A stretch of DNA of 12,398 nt from Pseudomonadota bacterium (lineage in GTDB: Bacteria > Desulfobacterota > BSN033 > WVXP01 > G020346125). Shown one piece after another: positions 1 through 6,769 of the stretch. The position numbers and the translations under genes were made by a program. The notes beneath the pieces were generated by a model. That model saw only the letters and a program-made list of their open reading frames with translations, was not told the DNA's origin and made no database searches. The DNA is taken from positions 1 through 12,398 of the forward strand of contig DAOVGJ010000055.1 of NCBI GenBank assembly GCA_030672465.1, read 5' to 3'. Position 1 is the first letter of the stretch. Each line of letters begins with the position of its first letter.

Positions 1-37
1 CCACGGGAAACCCGCAACAACCGATCTTGATAGGCAT
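1..37 (-). CDS. DUF72 family protein, 5' end only
   Basis: Only the first 12 codons are inside the window; the gene runs off the left edge. They read MPIKIGCCGFPV, which matches the start of the DUF72 subgroup beginning with a beta strand and a GCCGFP turn. DUF72 proteins are TIM-barrel-like proteins of unknown biochemical role. The ATG lies 55 bases after the stop of the endonuclease Q gene, and a purine-rich GGGAAGG sits about 13 bases upstream, a rather long spacing. The gene is therefore likely the third member of the DUF763-EndoQ run. The call rests on a very short peptide. Confidence 0.6.
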   Translation of the reverse strand, partial: MPIKIGCCGFPV

Positions 38-92
38 CTTCGCGGTCCGCCTTCCCGCATCCCCCTTCGGGACTGGCCGTATCAGAAGAGGC

Positions 93-1337
93 TCATCTGT
101 TCCTCAGATACTTCCCCTTCTCCCTTATCCTCCGCGGAAAAGATGCTGATCTTTCCGTAACCCCGTCGTGGCCCGGAACGATGTGTACTTTCCCCTGCCT
201 CATCCGAATGATTCCTTCGAGGACCCTCGGCGAGGTAAAGCGCTTCAGTTCTTCCGGCGACAGATCCAAGAGAACGGCGAACTCCGAACCTCCCGCCCCA
301 ATCAATCGTTCATATTCGCCTTCCACTGCCTTTGTCCCCACTCCAACGCCGAGGCTCCCCGCGATGATCTCTTCAAGGGTAATCAAGTGGATACAGGGGA
401 TGCTATTGCCGGGGATAAAACCCTCCGCCCGATCGGCCATTTCTTCTATCCGATGCATCACCCCTACGGTTAGCCTCTTCTTACAGACTGGACAGAGGTA
501 GTCATTGGCTTTGGTCTGGAGAGGGGAAAAGACCACCCCGCAATTGCGATGACCATCGAAGTGGTACTTTCCCTCTTGGGGAAAGAATTCGATGGTGAAA
601 AGAAATTTCCTGGGGTCCTTATCCCTGATAGCCCCAACGATCTCCCGATAATCCAAAGGACAATCGAAGACATTAGCCTCTCTGCCCAATCGACTCGGGG
701 AATGGGCATCGGAGTTTGATATCAGCGTTATATTATCCAACATGGATAATCTCCAGTTCATCTCTGGGTCCGAGGAGAGGCCCGTCTCGATGGCGAAAAT
801 ATGCTTGACCTCTTCCTCATAACATTCCTCCAGTGAATCAAACCCGGAATTGGCCCCAAAGACCGAGAACCAAGGGGTCCACGCATGGGCCGGAACCACC
901 AAGCATTCACTGCTGATATCGAGGACGATCTTTACCAACTCCTTGGCCGGAAACCCAAATATGGGCCTCCCATCTGAGCCCAGCTTACCCAAACTCCTCA
1001 ACTTATCGTTAATCCCTTCAACGGCCGATAAATTCGGCGCGAAGATGAGGGTGTGGACCTTTCTCACCTTTCCCCCCTGGGAAAAAATGTTGCTCACCTC
1101 CCCGGTGAGCATGAACTTGGTTTCCCGCTCTCCACGCTTGAGCACATAGATTCCCTCATCGAATGGCTCTAATTTCGACCTGATTTCCGCAAAATACGTG
1201 GGATGAGTGAAGTCACCTGTTCCCAGAAGGGTAATTCCCTTTTTCTTACCCCATATGGCCAGGCCCTCCAGCTCCATATCTCGGCTGGTTGCCCGGCTAT
1301 ACCTGGAATGGGTGTGAAGATCGGCTATGAACCTCAT
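93..1337 (-). CDS. Endonuclease Q-like PHP-domain nuclease
   Basis: The 414-residue protein has an N-terminal PHP metal-dependent phosphoesterase domain. Visible metal-ligand motifs are DLHTHS (residues 6-11), GTGDFTHP (39-46), TGE (78-80), HAWTPWFS (151-158) and NSDAHS (208-213). A zinc-binding insertion follows, with H263, C266, C282 and C285. The C-terminal part ends in an IVPGHDG-type motif near 387-392. This layout is that of endonuclease Q, known from Thermococcales and some bacteria, which nicks DNA 5' of uracil, hypoxanthine, xanthine or an abasic site. Some databases name the family a UvrD-associated protein. The ATG lies two bases after the DUF763 stop and its ribosome site GGAGGAG is embedded in the end of DUF763, so the two are translationally linked. 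All key residues are present. Substrate specificity in this organism is inferred. Confidence 0.9.
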   Translation of the reverse strand: MRFIADLHTHSRYSRATSRDMELEGLAIWGKKKGITLLGTGDFTHPTYFAEIRSKLEPFDEGIYVLKRGERETKFMLTGEVSNIFSQGGKVRKVHTLIFAPNLSAVEGINDKLRSLGKLGSDGRPIFGFPAKELVKIVLDISSECLVVPAHAWTPWFSVFGANSGFDSLEECYEEEVKHIFAIETGLSSDPEMNWRLSMLDNITLISNSDAHSPSRLGREANVFDCPLDYREIVGAIRDKDPRKFLFTIEFFPQEGKYHFDGHRNCGVVFSPLQTKANDYLCPVCKKRLTVGVMHRIEEMADRAEGFIPGNSIPCIHLITLEEIIAGSLGVGVGTKAVEGEYERLIGAGGSEFAVLLDLSPEELKRFTSPRVLEGIIRMRQGKVHIVPGHDGVTERSASFPRRIREKGKYLRNR

Positions 1338-1339
1338 AT

Positions 1340-2431
1340 CTACTCCTCCGGCGGCATTTCCTGACCCTCGATGAAGGTCAATCGCCTCATCGCCCTCAAC
1401 TTTTCCGTGCGACCGATCTTGGCCGCCGATAGCGCCTGGCGAAGAACCTCGATGGATAGATCATAATTCCCCCTGTCCACCGGATACGGGTGTCCATCTT
1501 TTCCCCCATGGGCGAAGCTAAATTTTGCGGGGTCTCGAAAGCTTGGTTCGACGCCATAGATCAGTTCCGAGATGAGGGCGAGGGCTCGAATGGTCTTTGC
1601 ACCAACCCCCTGAGTGGACAAGAGGGCCTCGAAGTCAACCGGCTGTTGTTCATGGGTCCTCTTCAAGACCTTCATCAGCCATCTCGCCCCCCGATCCCCA
1701 AGGACGACCCCATGTCCCCGTGGAAGTTCCAGGTTCCGAAGCCGCTGAATCTCCGAAGTGATCCGGTCGGGATGCTCCGAGGCGATCTGGGCCGTTGTTT
1801 GTCTGACCCCTTCACTTTCCCTGGCGACCATGTTGAGGACTTTGTCCCGGTGGTTGCAGCAGATTGCGGAGTGGGGTTCGCATACGAAACTATCCAACCC
1901 ATGGCCCATCCAATGATATCGGCGGGCGTAGCCTGTATGTTCGTTCATTCCCTGCTGCACAACACACCATGATCCCCCCTGGGTAAAGAAAAAGGTATGG
2001 TGATAGAGCTGATAGCCATCTTGGAGGGCCGCGCTATCGACTTTGGCCGTCATCTTGCTTGCGTATATGAGACCCCGTGCCTCCATGGAAAACCGATGGC
2101 AAAAATCCTCGATCTCAATGGGCGTCTTCCTCGATACCCTTCCCTTCCCCCCGGCGATGAAGAGGCCTGAATCCCTTTCAATCCCCAGCAACCCTTCCTT
2201 GAGCGCTCCACAGAGGGTAGTGGTCAAGCCGCTACTGTGCCAATCGAATCCCAATACACAGCCGAAGGATTGAAACCAGAAGGGATCAGAGAGCCTCCTC
2301 AACACCTCCAAAGGGCCGAATTGATCGATGATCACCAGACTCATCTCCCGAGCCAGCTCCTTCATCCGATGAAAGAGCCAGGCCGGTGCCCTTCCATAAT
2401 GGAGGGGAAGGTATGCTGTACCCATTCTCAT
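1340..2431 (-). CDS. DUF763 domain protein
   Basis: The 363-residue protein shows the DUF763 pattern: an N-terminal LPLHYGRAPAWLF segment (residues 8-20), a central region with paired histidines and DGYQLYHHTFF (138-148), and a C-terminal GGKDGHPYPVDR block (309-320) that is highly conserved in the family. A segment at 271-292 containing QGVGAKTIRALALI resembles a helix-hairpin-helix DNA-binding motif. The biochemical function of DUF763 is not established. The family is common in archaea and thermophilic bacteria. Here it overlaps the ribosome site of endonuclease Q, so a role with nucleic acids is a reasonable inference. The ATG at 2431 has AGGGAT six bases upstream; a second ATG two codons later is possible. 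The leader carries an octamer repeat element. Confidence 0.85.
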   Translation of the reverse strand: MRMGTAYLPLHYGRAPAWLFHRMKELAREMSLVIIDQFGPLEVLRRLSDPFWFQSFGCVLGFDWHSSGLTTTLCGALKEGLLGIERDSGLFIAGGKGRVSRKTPIEIEDFCHRFSMEARGLIYASKMTAKVDSAALQDGYQLYHHTFFFTQGGSWCVVQQGMNEHTGYARRYHWMGHGLDSFVCEPHSAICCNHRDKVLNMVARESEGVRQTTAQIASEHPDRITSEIQRLRNLELPRGHGVVLGDRGARWLMKVLKRTHEQQPVDFEALLSTQGVGAKTIRALALISELIYGVEPSFRDPAKFSFAHGGKDGHPYPVDRGNYDLSIEVLRQALSAAKIGRTEKLRAMRRLTFIEGQEMPPEE

Positions 2432-2450
2432 CGTCTATCCCTGAAATCGG

Positions 2451-2525
2451 TGTTGCGGTGCTGCAGTCATGCGGTTAGGGCGGTTTACATTTTAATTCAA
2501 CTGAGTGATAAATTCGCGCTCAGGG
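2451..2525. repeat. Octamer tandem repeat element, copy 1
   Basis: Read on the plus strand, the element starts with degenerate 8-base units of the form TNNTGCRG: TGTTGCGG (2451), TGCTGCAG (2459) and TCATGCGG (2467). A weaker unit follows, and GAAATCGG precedes. After a 23-base spacer comes GATAAATTCGCGCTCAGGG (2507-2525). A second element at 7616-7673 has the same architecture and orientation. The element lies in the leader of the DUF763 gene. It is not a CRISPR, because the units have no spacers. Its nature is unknown. Confidence 0.6.
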
Positions 2526-2618
2526 TTCTTTCTCTAAGTTTTTCAGAATTCTCGGAAAAATAAGCAATCATTATGGGACAGGCTACGCCCAACCCTTACC
2601 TTCCGCCATGATATCCCT

Positions 2619-3746
2619 TTATATCAGCAAATGGGCATTCCCAATCCTGACCCGCCTCAACCCCGCTTCCTCCGCAATCTCTTTACACCTCAGGGCCTGG
2701 GATCGGGAGGTAACTGGCAGGTCGACGAAATAGAATTGGGGGTGGAAGGCCAGGAGGGCGTAGGGGATCTCAGGGCTCACCGAGGCGATAAACCTGGAAA
2801 TGGACCTTATCTCCTCGTCATCGATATATCCCGGGACCAGCAACGTGCTTGCGATCAAAAATGGGGGATCTGGCCTCTTGTTCACCCACCGGCCCAAATA
2901 CTTGAAGTTCTTCATCGTCCTCTTATTGCTTACTCCGCATAGGGCGAAATGAACTGGTTCGCTCCATGCCTTGAGGTCAAACTTTATACATCCCCCCGAT
3001 TCGAAAGCTATTTCGGCCATTCCCTTTAAAAGAGAAAGGTTCATTGAACCGTTGGTCTCCCAGCAGACCCTCAAAATTCGGCCCTGACACCGTCCCAAAG
3101 CGATCTGGGATGTCTTTAGGGAGTGGGGAAGTTGAGGGGTAGGGTCTCCCCCAAAAAAACAGATGCAGCTGGTTTGATCATCGGCGAATTGTGCCAATTT
3201 CCCTGCGCTGATCCTCTCCTGTTGGTGAATCCTCTGCCTGAAACTCCAATTCTGGCAGAATAGGCAGTCGAAGGAACAGGCCTGATAGAAGACGGCCAAA
3301 TTCTTGTAACCGTACTCGGGGCCCCTGGTATAGGAAAAGCGCGGATATCCCGAGGCAGATCCTCCTGGACAGACCCAATCAGCCACACAGTTGGTCGGAA
3401 GGCTATCATAATACCATGTCAGGTTTCCCTCCTCCGATGTTACCCCATCCAGGACCCCTCCCCGATTTCTCCTCAATCCACAGTATCCCTGCTCCCCATC
3501 GGGAATCCGACACTCATTGGAACAAATCCTGCACGAGACCCCATTGGGGTCTTGGGGCGGTCTCAAGGGTAGATCAAAGGGGCTCCTTGCAGCTCTATGC
3601 GCCTCCTCGATATGTGGCAACACCTCATCGAAGTGGCCTCGAATACAATGGAGGCAAAGCTTCAGGGCCTCGGATATCTCGCCTGATTCCCTCTCGCAAC
3701 GAAGACACGTCTGCTTCGCCCCCTTCATGCCGGGGAAAGTTCGCAT
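2619..3746 (-). CDS. Radical SAM protein, AmmeMemoRadiSam/PflA-like, intact
   Basis: The 375-residue protein starts with two CxxC pairs (C14/C17 and C31/C34), then a second Cys cluster C72, C75, C79, C89 that includes EQGYCG. This cluster is typical of radical SAM proteins annotated as AmmeMemoRadiSam or pyruvate-formate-lyase-activating-like. The [4Fe-4S] motif CSFDCLFC is at 157-164, followed by QNW. The SAM-contact motif is FFGGDPTPQ (197-205), and WETNGS (229-234) and FDLKAW (256-261) follow as expected. The family's substrate is unknown. The protein is soluble, with no signal peptide. The start at 3746 has TAAGG just upstream, spanning the stop of the preceding EF-Tu-like gene six bases away, so the pair is co-transcribed. 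An in-frame ATG at 3728 has no ribosome site and is less likely. Confidence 0.88.
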   Translation of the reverse strand: MRTFPGMKGAKQTCLRCERESGEISEALKLCLHCIRGHFDEVLPHIEEAHRAARSPFDLPLRPPQDPNGVSCRICSNECRIPDGEQGYCGLRRNRGGVLDGVTSEEGNLTWYYDSLPTNCVADWVCPGGSASGYPRFSYTRGPEYGYKNLAVFYQACSFDCLFCQNWSFRQRIHQQERISAGKLAQFADDQTSCICFFGGDPTPQLPHSLKTSQIALGRCQGRILRVCWETNGSMNLSLLKGMAEIAFESGGCIKFDLKAWSEPVHFALCGVSNKRTMKNFKYLGRWVNKRPDPPFLIASTLLVPGYIDDEEIRSISRFIASVSPEIPYALLAFHPQFYFVDLPVTSRSQALRCKEIAEEAGLRRVRIGNAHLLI

Positions 3747-3752
3747 TATGCC

Positions 3753-4010
3753 TTACTCAATCACCTTATAGACCACATCGTTTTCGCGAACGCGGTCCCC
3801 GACTTTGATCCCGATATCCGCACCAGGGTCTGCCTTCTCTACGTTCTGATTCTCGATCTGCATCGACCCCACCTCCTGGGTGAGATCCGTTGTGTGCCCT
3901 TTGATGTGGATGGTGTCTCCTACCTTCAAGCCCTCATCGGTAAGCTGAATCGCCGCAACACTGATGTTTCCAAAAAACTTGATTACCACGCCCACCTTCT
4001 TTTCTTCCAT
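3753..4010 (-). CDS. EF-Tu domain II-like small protein
   Basis: The 85-residue protein is a free-standing beta-barrel of the EF-Tu/translation-protein domain 2 type. It has IKFFGNISVAAIQL (10-23), the strand GLKVGDTIHIKG (27-38) and VGSMQIENQNV (47-57), and ends with IGIKVGDRVRENDVVYKV (66-83). Such proteins are usually labelled translation elongation factor-like. A similar barrel occurs at the C-terminus of U32 peptidases. There is no GTPase domain, so it is not an elongation factor. I start it at 4010 because GGGGGAAG lies seven bases upstream. A longer frame beginning with GTG at 4067 would run through the predicted -10 box. The next gene, a radical SAM enzyme, begins six bases after its stop. 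The function is unknown. Confidence 0.85.
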   Translation of the reverse strand: MEEKKVGVVIKFFGNISVAAIQLTDEGLKVGDTIHIKGHTTDLTQEVGSMQIENQNVEKADPGADIGIKVGDRVRENDVVYKVIE

Positions 4011-4055
4011 CGATCTTCCCCCTTTCTTTCTCCTCTTAATCTTAATCCCTCGGCC

Positions 4056-4084
4056 ACTATACCACACATAAGGAATGAAGAAAA
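4056..4084 (-). promoter_or_regulatory. Extended -10 promoter for the EF-Tu-like/radical SAM pair
   Basis: Read on the minus strand, TGG-TATAGT forms an extended -10 (TGnTATAAT-like), with the -10 hexamer at 4056-4061. The -35 is poor (TTTCTT at 4078-4083, spacer 16). It lies about 46 bases before the ATG at 4010, in the 143-base gap behind the glycosyltransferase gene. A strong extended -10 with a weak -35 is a common arrangement. No clear terminator precedes it; only an 11-base palindrome, TCCCTGAGGGA, is present at 4122-4132. Confidence 0.5.
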
Positions 4085-4153
4085 GCGCTTAACCCTTCAG
4101 TCTCGACGTTACCCGAACCCCTCCCTGAGGGAATAAGATCACGAGCCCAGGCA

Positions 4154-5191
4154 TCACTCCAAGGGGTTAGTAATCCCCCCATACATCAATCCCCTCGCCC
4201 TCTCAAATACCTCTTCCGCCTCGATGAACTCAAGGCACCTCCGATGATTACACCGTTCCAACTCCTCTTCGGTGCAGGGGGAGCATCCAATGTGTTTCCT
4301 CACGATTACCACCCTTTCCCCCCGAGGGCCCCAGATTTCTGGGTCCGTGGGGCCAAACAACGCAATGGTCTGAATCCCAACGGCGGCAGCCAAATGGGTC
4401 ATCCCGGAGTCGTTTCCGATGTAACATCGACACCGATCCAATAGTGAGGCAACGTAAATCAGAGGAAGATTCTCGGCCCAAATGGGATTCATGGACCGCA
4501 TCCGTTCCAATTCGCTCCCCAAGTATTCCCTTTCGGCGGGACCGACAAAGAGAATCATATTGAGCCGTAATTCACCGGTAATCCTTGTGGCCAGATCTAA
4601 AAAGTTCTCAATGGGCCATAGCTTTTTTCGGCTTCCACTGCCCGGGTGGAGGGCGATCAGTCCATTTTCCACCCCGTCAAAGACACCTCTTTGCCTCAGC
4701 CACTCCTCGGCGAACCGCTTATCTTCCTCTAGAAGGAAGATCCTGGGAATTCTCCTTCCCCCAGGGATCCCCATTGACGAAAGGGAGGAGAGCATGTGGT
4801 CAATGACATGGACCCTCCTGCCTTCCGGAAAGGGGGAAATGGAAAGAACCTTCTTTACCCCGGTCTTCCGGAGATTAGTGGAGAAAATCCCCCCCCGATC
4901 CCCCATGAACAGAAAGGCTCGGTCAAAGCCGGCGAAATATCGGACAACCGCGCCGTCAAGGTCCCCATCTTCCAGGTAAAAGGATCCGAGCCCGACCTGT
5001 TCAATGGACCTCCCTTCATCCACATAGTACCGTCCTTTCACGAGCTGAAGGATTCTGGGATAGCCCATCAATTCGATCCGCGCCTCGCGGTAATACCGTC
5101 TAATGGACCCGAAAGCGGGGAGGCAGAGGATAAAATCCCCCACACCTCCTTGATGAATTATCAAGATCTGTGATGGCTTTATCCACTCCAT
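4154..5191 (-). CDS. Glycosyltransferase family 9 (heptosyltransferase-like)
   Basis: The 345-residue protein has two Rossmann halves of the GT-B fold. The N-terminal motif is ILIIHQGGVGDFILCLPAF (9-27). The donor-binding half has ALHPGSGSRKKLWP (180-193), FVGPAE (215-220) and IGNDSGMTHLAAAVG (258-272), followed by ALFGPTDPEIWGP. A Cys cluster GCSPC...C...C (302-319) is typical of family 9. The family transfers heptose or related sugars from nucleotide donors onto lipopolysaccharide core, at the cytoplasmic face of the inner membrane. The sugar cannot be read from sequence. I choose ATG at 5191, with GGAAG about eight bases upstream. A TTG six codons earlier overlaps a hairpin and is less likely. 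The gene stands alone behind an AT-rich leader. Confidence 0.88.
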   Translation of the reverse strand: MEWIKPSQILIIHQGGVGDFILCLPAFGSIRRYYREARIELMGYPRILQLVKGRYYVDEGRSIEQVGLGSFYLEDGDLDGAVVRYFAGFDRAFLFMGDRGGIFSTNLRKTGVKKVLSISPFPEGRRVHVIDHMLSSLSSMGIPGGRRIPRIFLLEEDKRFAEEWLRQRGVFDGVENGLIALHPGSGSRKKLWPIENFLDLATRITGELRLNMILFVGPAEREYLGSELERMRSMNPIWAENLPLIYVASLLDRCRCYIGNDSGMTHLAAAVGIQTIALFGPTDPEIWGPRGERVVIVRKHIGCSPCTEEELERCNHRRCLEFIEAEEVFERARGLMYGGITNPLE

Positions 5192-5199
5192 GGCCCGGG

Positions 5200-5345
5200 T
5201 CTTCCACAAAAATGTGGAAAAGTCTGTTGATAACTCATCATAGTATTAATGTAAGTGTTCTAAAATTCATAAAATTTAGCATATTGCCTATAAATTAGTC
5301 ATATCAAAAAATTAAATAATATCAAATAGTTAACTTTTCCCCAAC
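5200..5345. other. AT-rich island with DnaA-box-like and IHF-like sites
   Basis: About 120 bases here are nearly pure A/T between GC-balanced genes. At one edge is the inverted repeat TTCCACAAAAATGTGGAA (5202-5219). TGTGGAAAA (5213-5221) and TGTTGATAA (5225-5233) each differ by one base from the DnaA box TGTGGATAA and share an orientation. At the other edge the inverted sequence TTTTCCCCA (5335-5343) differs by two. Two exact matches to the IHF consensus WATCAANNNNTTR lie at 5302-5314 and 5320-5332. The stretch is also the leader of the GT9 gene, so promoter elements probably lie here too. It may be a replication-origin-like element or simply a regulatory leader. Confidence 0.4.
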
Positions 5346-5434
5346 GTTTTTGCCCCTCGTGATCGCTGGATGGCAAACCGCTGGCCTTCCGGGTCTCCCC
5401 ATTCTCCCGGGAAAAAGGAGGTGGTGGGACGATA

Positions 5435-6430
5435 TCACGTGCAATCCACTTCTCGAAGGTGGCTCGCCGCCACTTCAGGGGGAGTTGGGTTCACGAAAAA
5501 CCCCGTAGCCCACTCGAAACCCTCCCCCAGGCCGATCCTCGGCCTGATCTCCATGTGCCAGTGATACTCCGACCTATGGTATTTTTCCTGTACGGGGGAA
5601 CTATGGATGGCAAAACTATACGGCGGGTCTTTCAACAACCGTAGGAGCCGGTCGAAGACGGTTTCCATGAGCGAGGCCAGATCCCACATCTCCTCGTCCC
5701 CAATGGAGACGAAATCGGGTGAGTGTCTTCTTGGTATAATCCAGGTTTCAAAGGGATATCTCGAGGCAAACGGACAGAAAGAGAGAAAATGGGGGGTTTC
5801 AAGGATAACTCTTTTGCCTGAAGTAATCTCCTCCTTGATAATATCACAAAAGATACACCGTTCTTTTCTTCCAGAGTAATCCAAGGCTCCCCAAACCTCT
5901 TCATCAATTCTCCCGGGGATGACTGGCATAGCCAGCACGTGGGAATGGGGGTGCAAATAGAAGACACCGGGGTGATTCTTGAGGATTAAAATCTGTCTGA
6001 ACCGTCTATCCCGAGCCAGGTCAGAGGATCTCTCCCTATAGGCCTTTAACACCCTCTGAATTTGATCCGGGCCCATCCTTCCCCAAGCCCCTCCGTGATC
6101 CGGTGTCTCAATGACGATCTCATGGGCTCCGATGGCATTCATCAAGTCATACATCCCCTCGGGCCTTCTATCCAATTCCCCCTCTATACGGAAAAAGGGG
6201 AATTTGTTGGGCACCACGCGCACCGTCCACTTCCCTTCTCCCCCTTCCTCGATGGCCAGGATCTGTTCAGGCGTTAGAGTCTCGTTTCCCGGGCAAAAGG
6301 GACATGGCTCGATGGGTTCGATTTCTCTATAGGGCTTTTTGAAGACCAGGTAGTCCTTGGGACCCTTAGTCTCGGCAGCCAAAATAACGACCCACCTTCG
6401 GGCCACGGGTTCTCTTCTCAATTCCGCCAT
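5435..6430 (-). CDS. GalT-family nucleotidylyltransferase, variant active site
   Basis: The 331-residue protein is of galactose-1-phosphate uridylyltransferase type, two tandem HIT-like halves. It starts with ELRREPVARRWVVI (3-16), has a zinc-type CPFC at 43-46 and RVVPNKFPFF at 71-80. It has a second CxxC, CIFC, at 192-195, and ends with HWHMEI (290-295) and NPTPPEVAA (314-322). The classical enzyme swaps UMP between UDP-glucose and galactose-1-phosphate through a uridylyl-histidine. The active-site motif here is HPHSH (160-164) where GalT normally has HPHxQ, and the usual Gly-Ala-Ser before it is replaced by GVFYL. The true substrate could therefore differ, for example another nucleotide-sugar. 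The ATG at 6430 matches the family start although its ribosome site is weak. It has its own promoter. Confidence 0.85.
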   Translation of the reverse strand: MAELRREPVARRWVVILAAETKGPKDYLVFKKPYREIEPIEPCPFCPGNETLTPEQILAIEEGGEGKWTVRVVPNKFPFFRIEGELDRRPEGMYDLMNAIGAHEIVIETPDHGGAWGRMGPDQIQRVLKAYRERSSDLARDRRFRQILILKNHPGVFYLHPHSHVLAMPVIPGRIDEEVWGALDYSGRKERCIFCDIIKEEITSGKRVILETPHFLSFCPFASRYPFETWIIPRRHSPDFVSIGDEEMWDLASLMETVFDRLLRLLKDPPYSFAIHSSPVQEKYHRSEYHWHMEIRPRIGLGEGFEWATGFFVNPTPPEVAASHLREVDCT

Positions 6431-6493
6431 AGATTAATAACCCAGGAACAGGAAAGACCTTATAAAGGGGAATCCACTGCCTTTCAAGCCAAC

Positions 6494-6523
6494 ATGTTAC
6501 CGGTTCATTGGGGGAAAAGTCAA
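6494..6523 (-). promoter_or_regulatory. Sigma70-type promoter before the GalT-like gene
   Basis: On the minus strand TTGACT (6518-6523) and TAACAT (6494-6499) are separated by 18 bases. They stand about 64 bases before the ATG at 6430 and downstream of the small Cys-protein gene. No convincing intrinsic terminator separates the two units; only a 5-base stem, TGGAG/CTCCA, is seen in between, without a T run. Confidence 0.5.
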
Positions 6524-6589
6524 AAACCCTGCCCCATTACTGAAGGCACTGGAGACCCTCCTCCAATATATGCTAAAAAGGCGCCCCCC

Positions 6590-6769
6590 TCAGCGAGTTC
6601 CTGCCTTGAGATCTTCGAAAAGTTTCTCGATGTAGAGTTTACAGATGATCTTATTACGATTGAGACAGCCCCGGCTCCTTTCCTCGGGTTCATACCAGAT
6701 ACAACCGTTACATTCGGGCATCAATGGTCTCTCAAAGCTTATGACTTTCTTCTCCTTCGGTTTCTCCAT
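6590..6769 (-). CDS. Small four-Cys protein, 59 residues
   Basis: This short gene starts with ATG directly after the TGA of the STAS-winged-helix gene (TGAATG) and in the same frame. AAGGGGG lies seven bases upstream, inside the end of the STAS gene, so initiation is well supported. The product is lysine- and glutamate-rich at the N-terminus (MEKPKEKK). It then carries C20, C23, C35 and C43 (CNGCIW at 20-25, GCLNRNKIIC at 34-43) and ends in an amphipathic helix-like YIEKLFEDLK. The CX2C-X11-C-X7-C spacing suggests one zinc or an iron-sulfur cluster. There is no signal peptide. I do not recognise a named family. Tight coupling suggests it works with the STAS protein. Confidence 0.7.
   Translation of the reverse strand: MEKPKEKKVISFERPLMPECNGCIWYEPEERSRGCLNRNKIICKLYIEKLFEDLKAGTR

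Noticed and set aside
1490..1972. Plus-strand open frame of 160 codons
   Set aside because: It lies wholly inside DUF763, which has clear family motifs; the antisense translation has no motif and no ribosome site.
2443..2483. CRISPR-like repeats
   Set aside because: Units are only 8 bases, contiguous and degenerate, with no spacers and no cas genes in the window.
2539..2560. Terminator from TTTTTC ... GAAAAA around GAATTC
   Set aside because: The stem is nearly all A/T and would be unstable; no GC-rich stem with a T run.
4011..4067. GTG-initiated extension of the EF-Tu-like protein
   Set aside because: It contains the predicted -10 box and encodes a basic tail absent from the family; the ATG at 4010 has a strong ribosome site.
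4122..4132. Intrinsic terminator behind the GT9 gene (TCCCTGAGGGA)
   Set aside because: The palindrome has almost no loop and no T run follows on the minus strand.
4482..4979. Plus-strand open frame of 165 codons
   Set aside because: It is antisense to the middle of the GT9 gene, rich in Arg, Ser and Pro as expected for a shadow of a G+C-biased gene.
6570..6600. Terminator from GGCGCC followed by five T behind the four-Cys gene
   Set aside because: GGCGCC cannot form a hairpin with a loop and the preceding G run has no matching C run.
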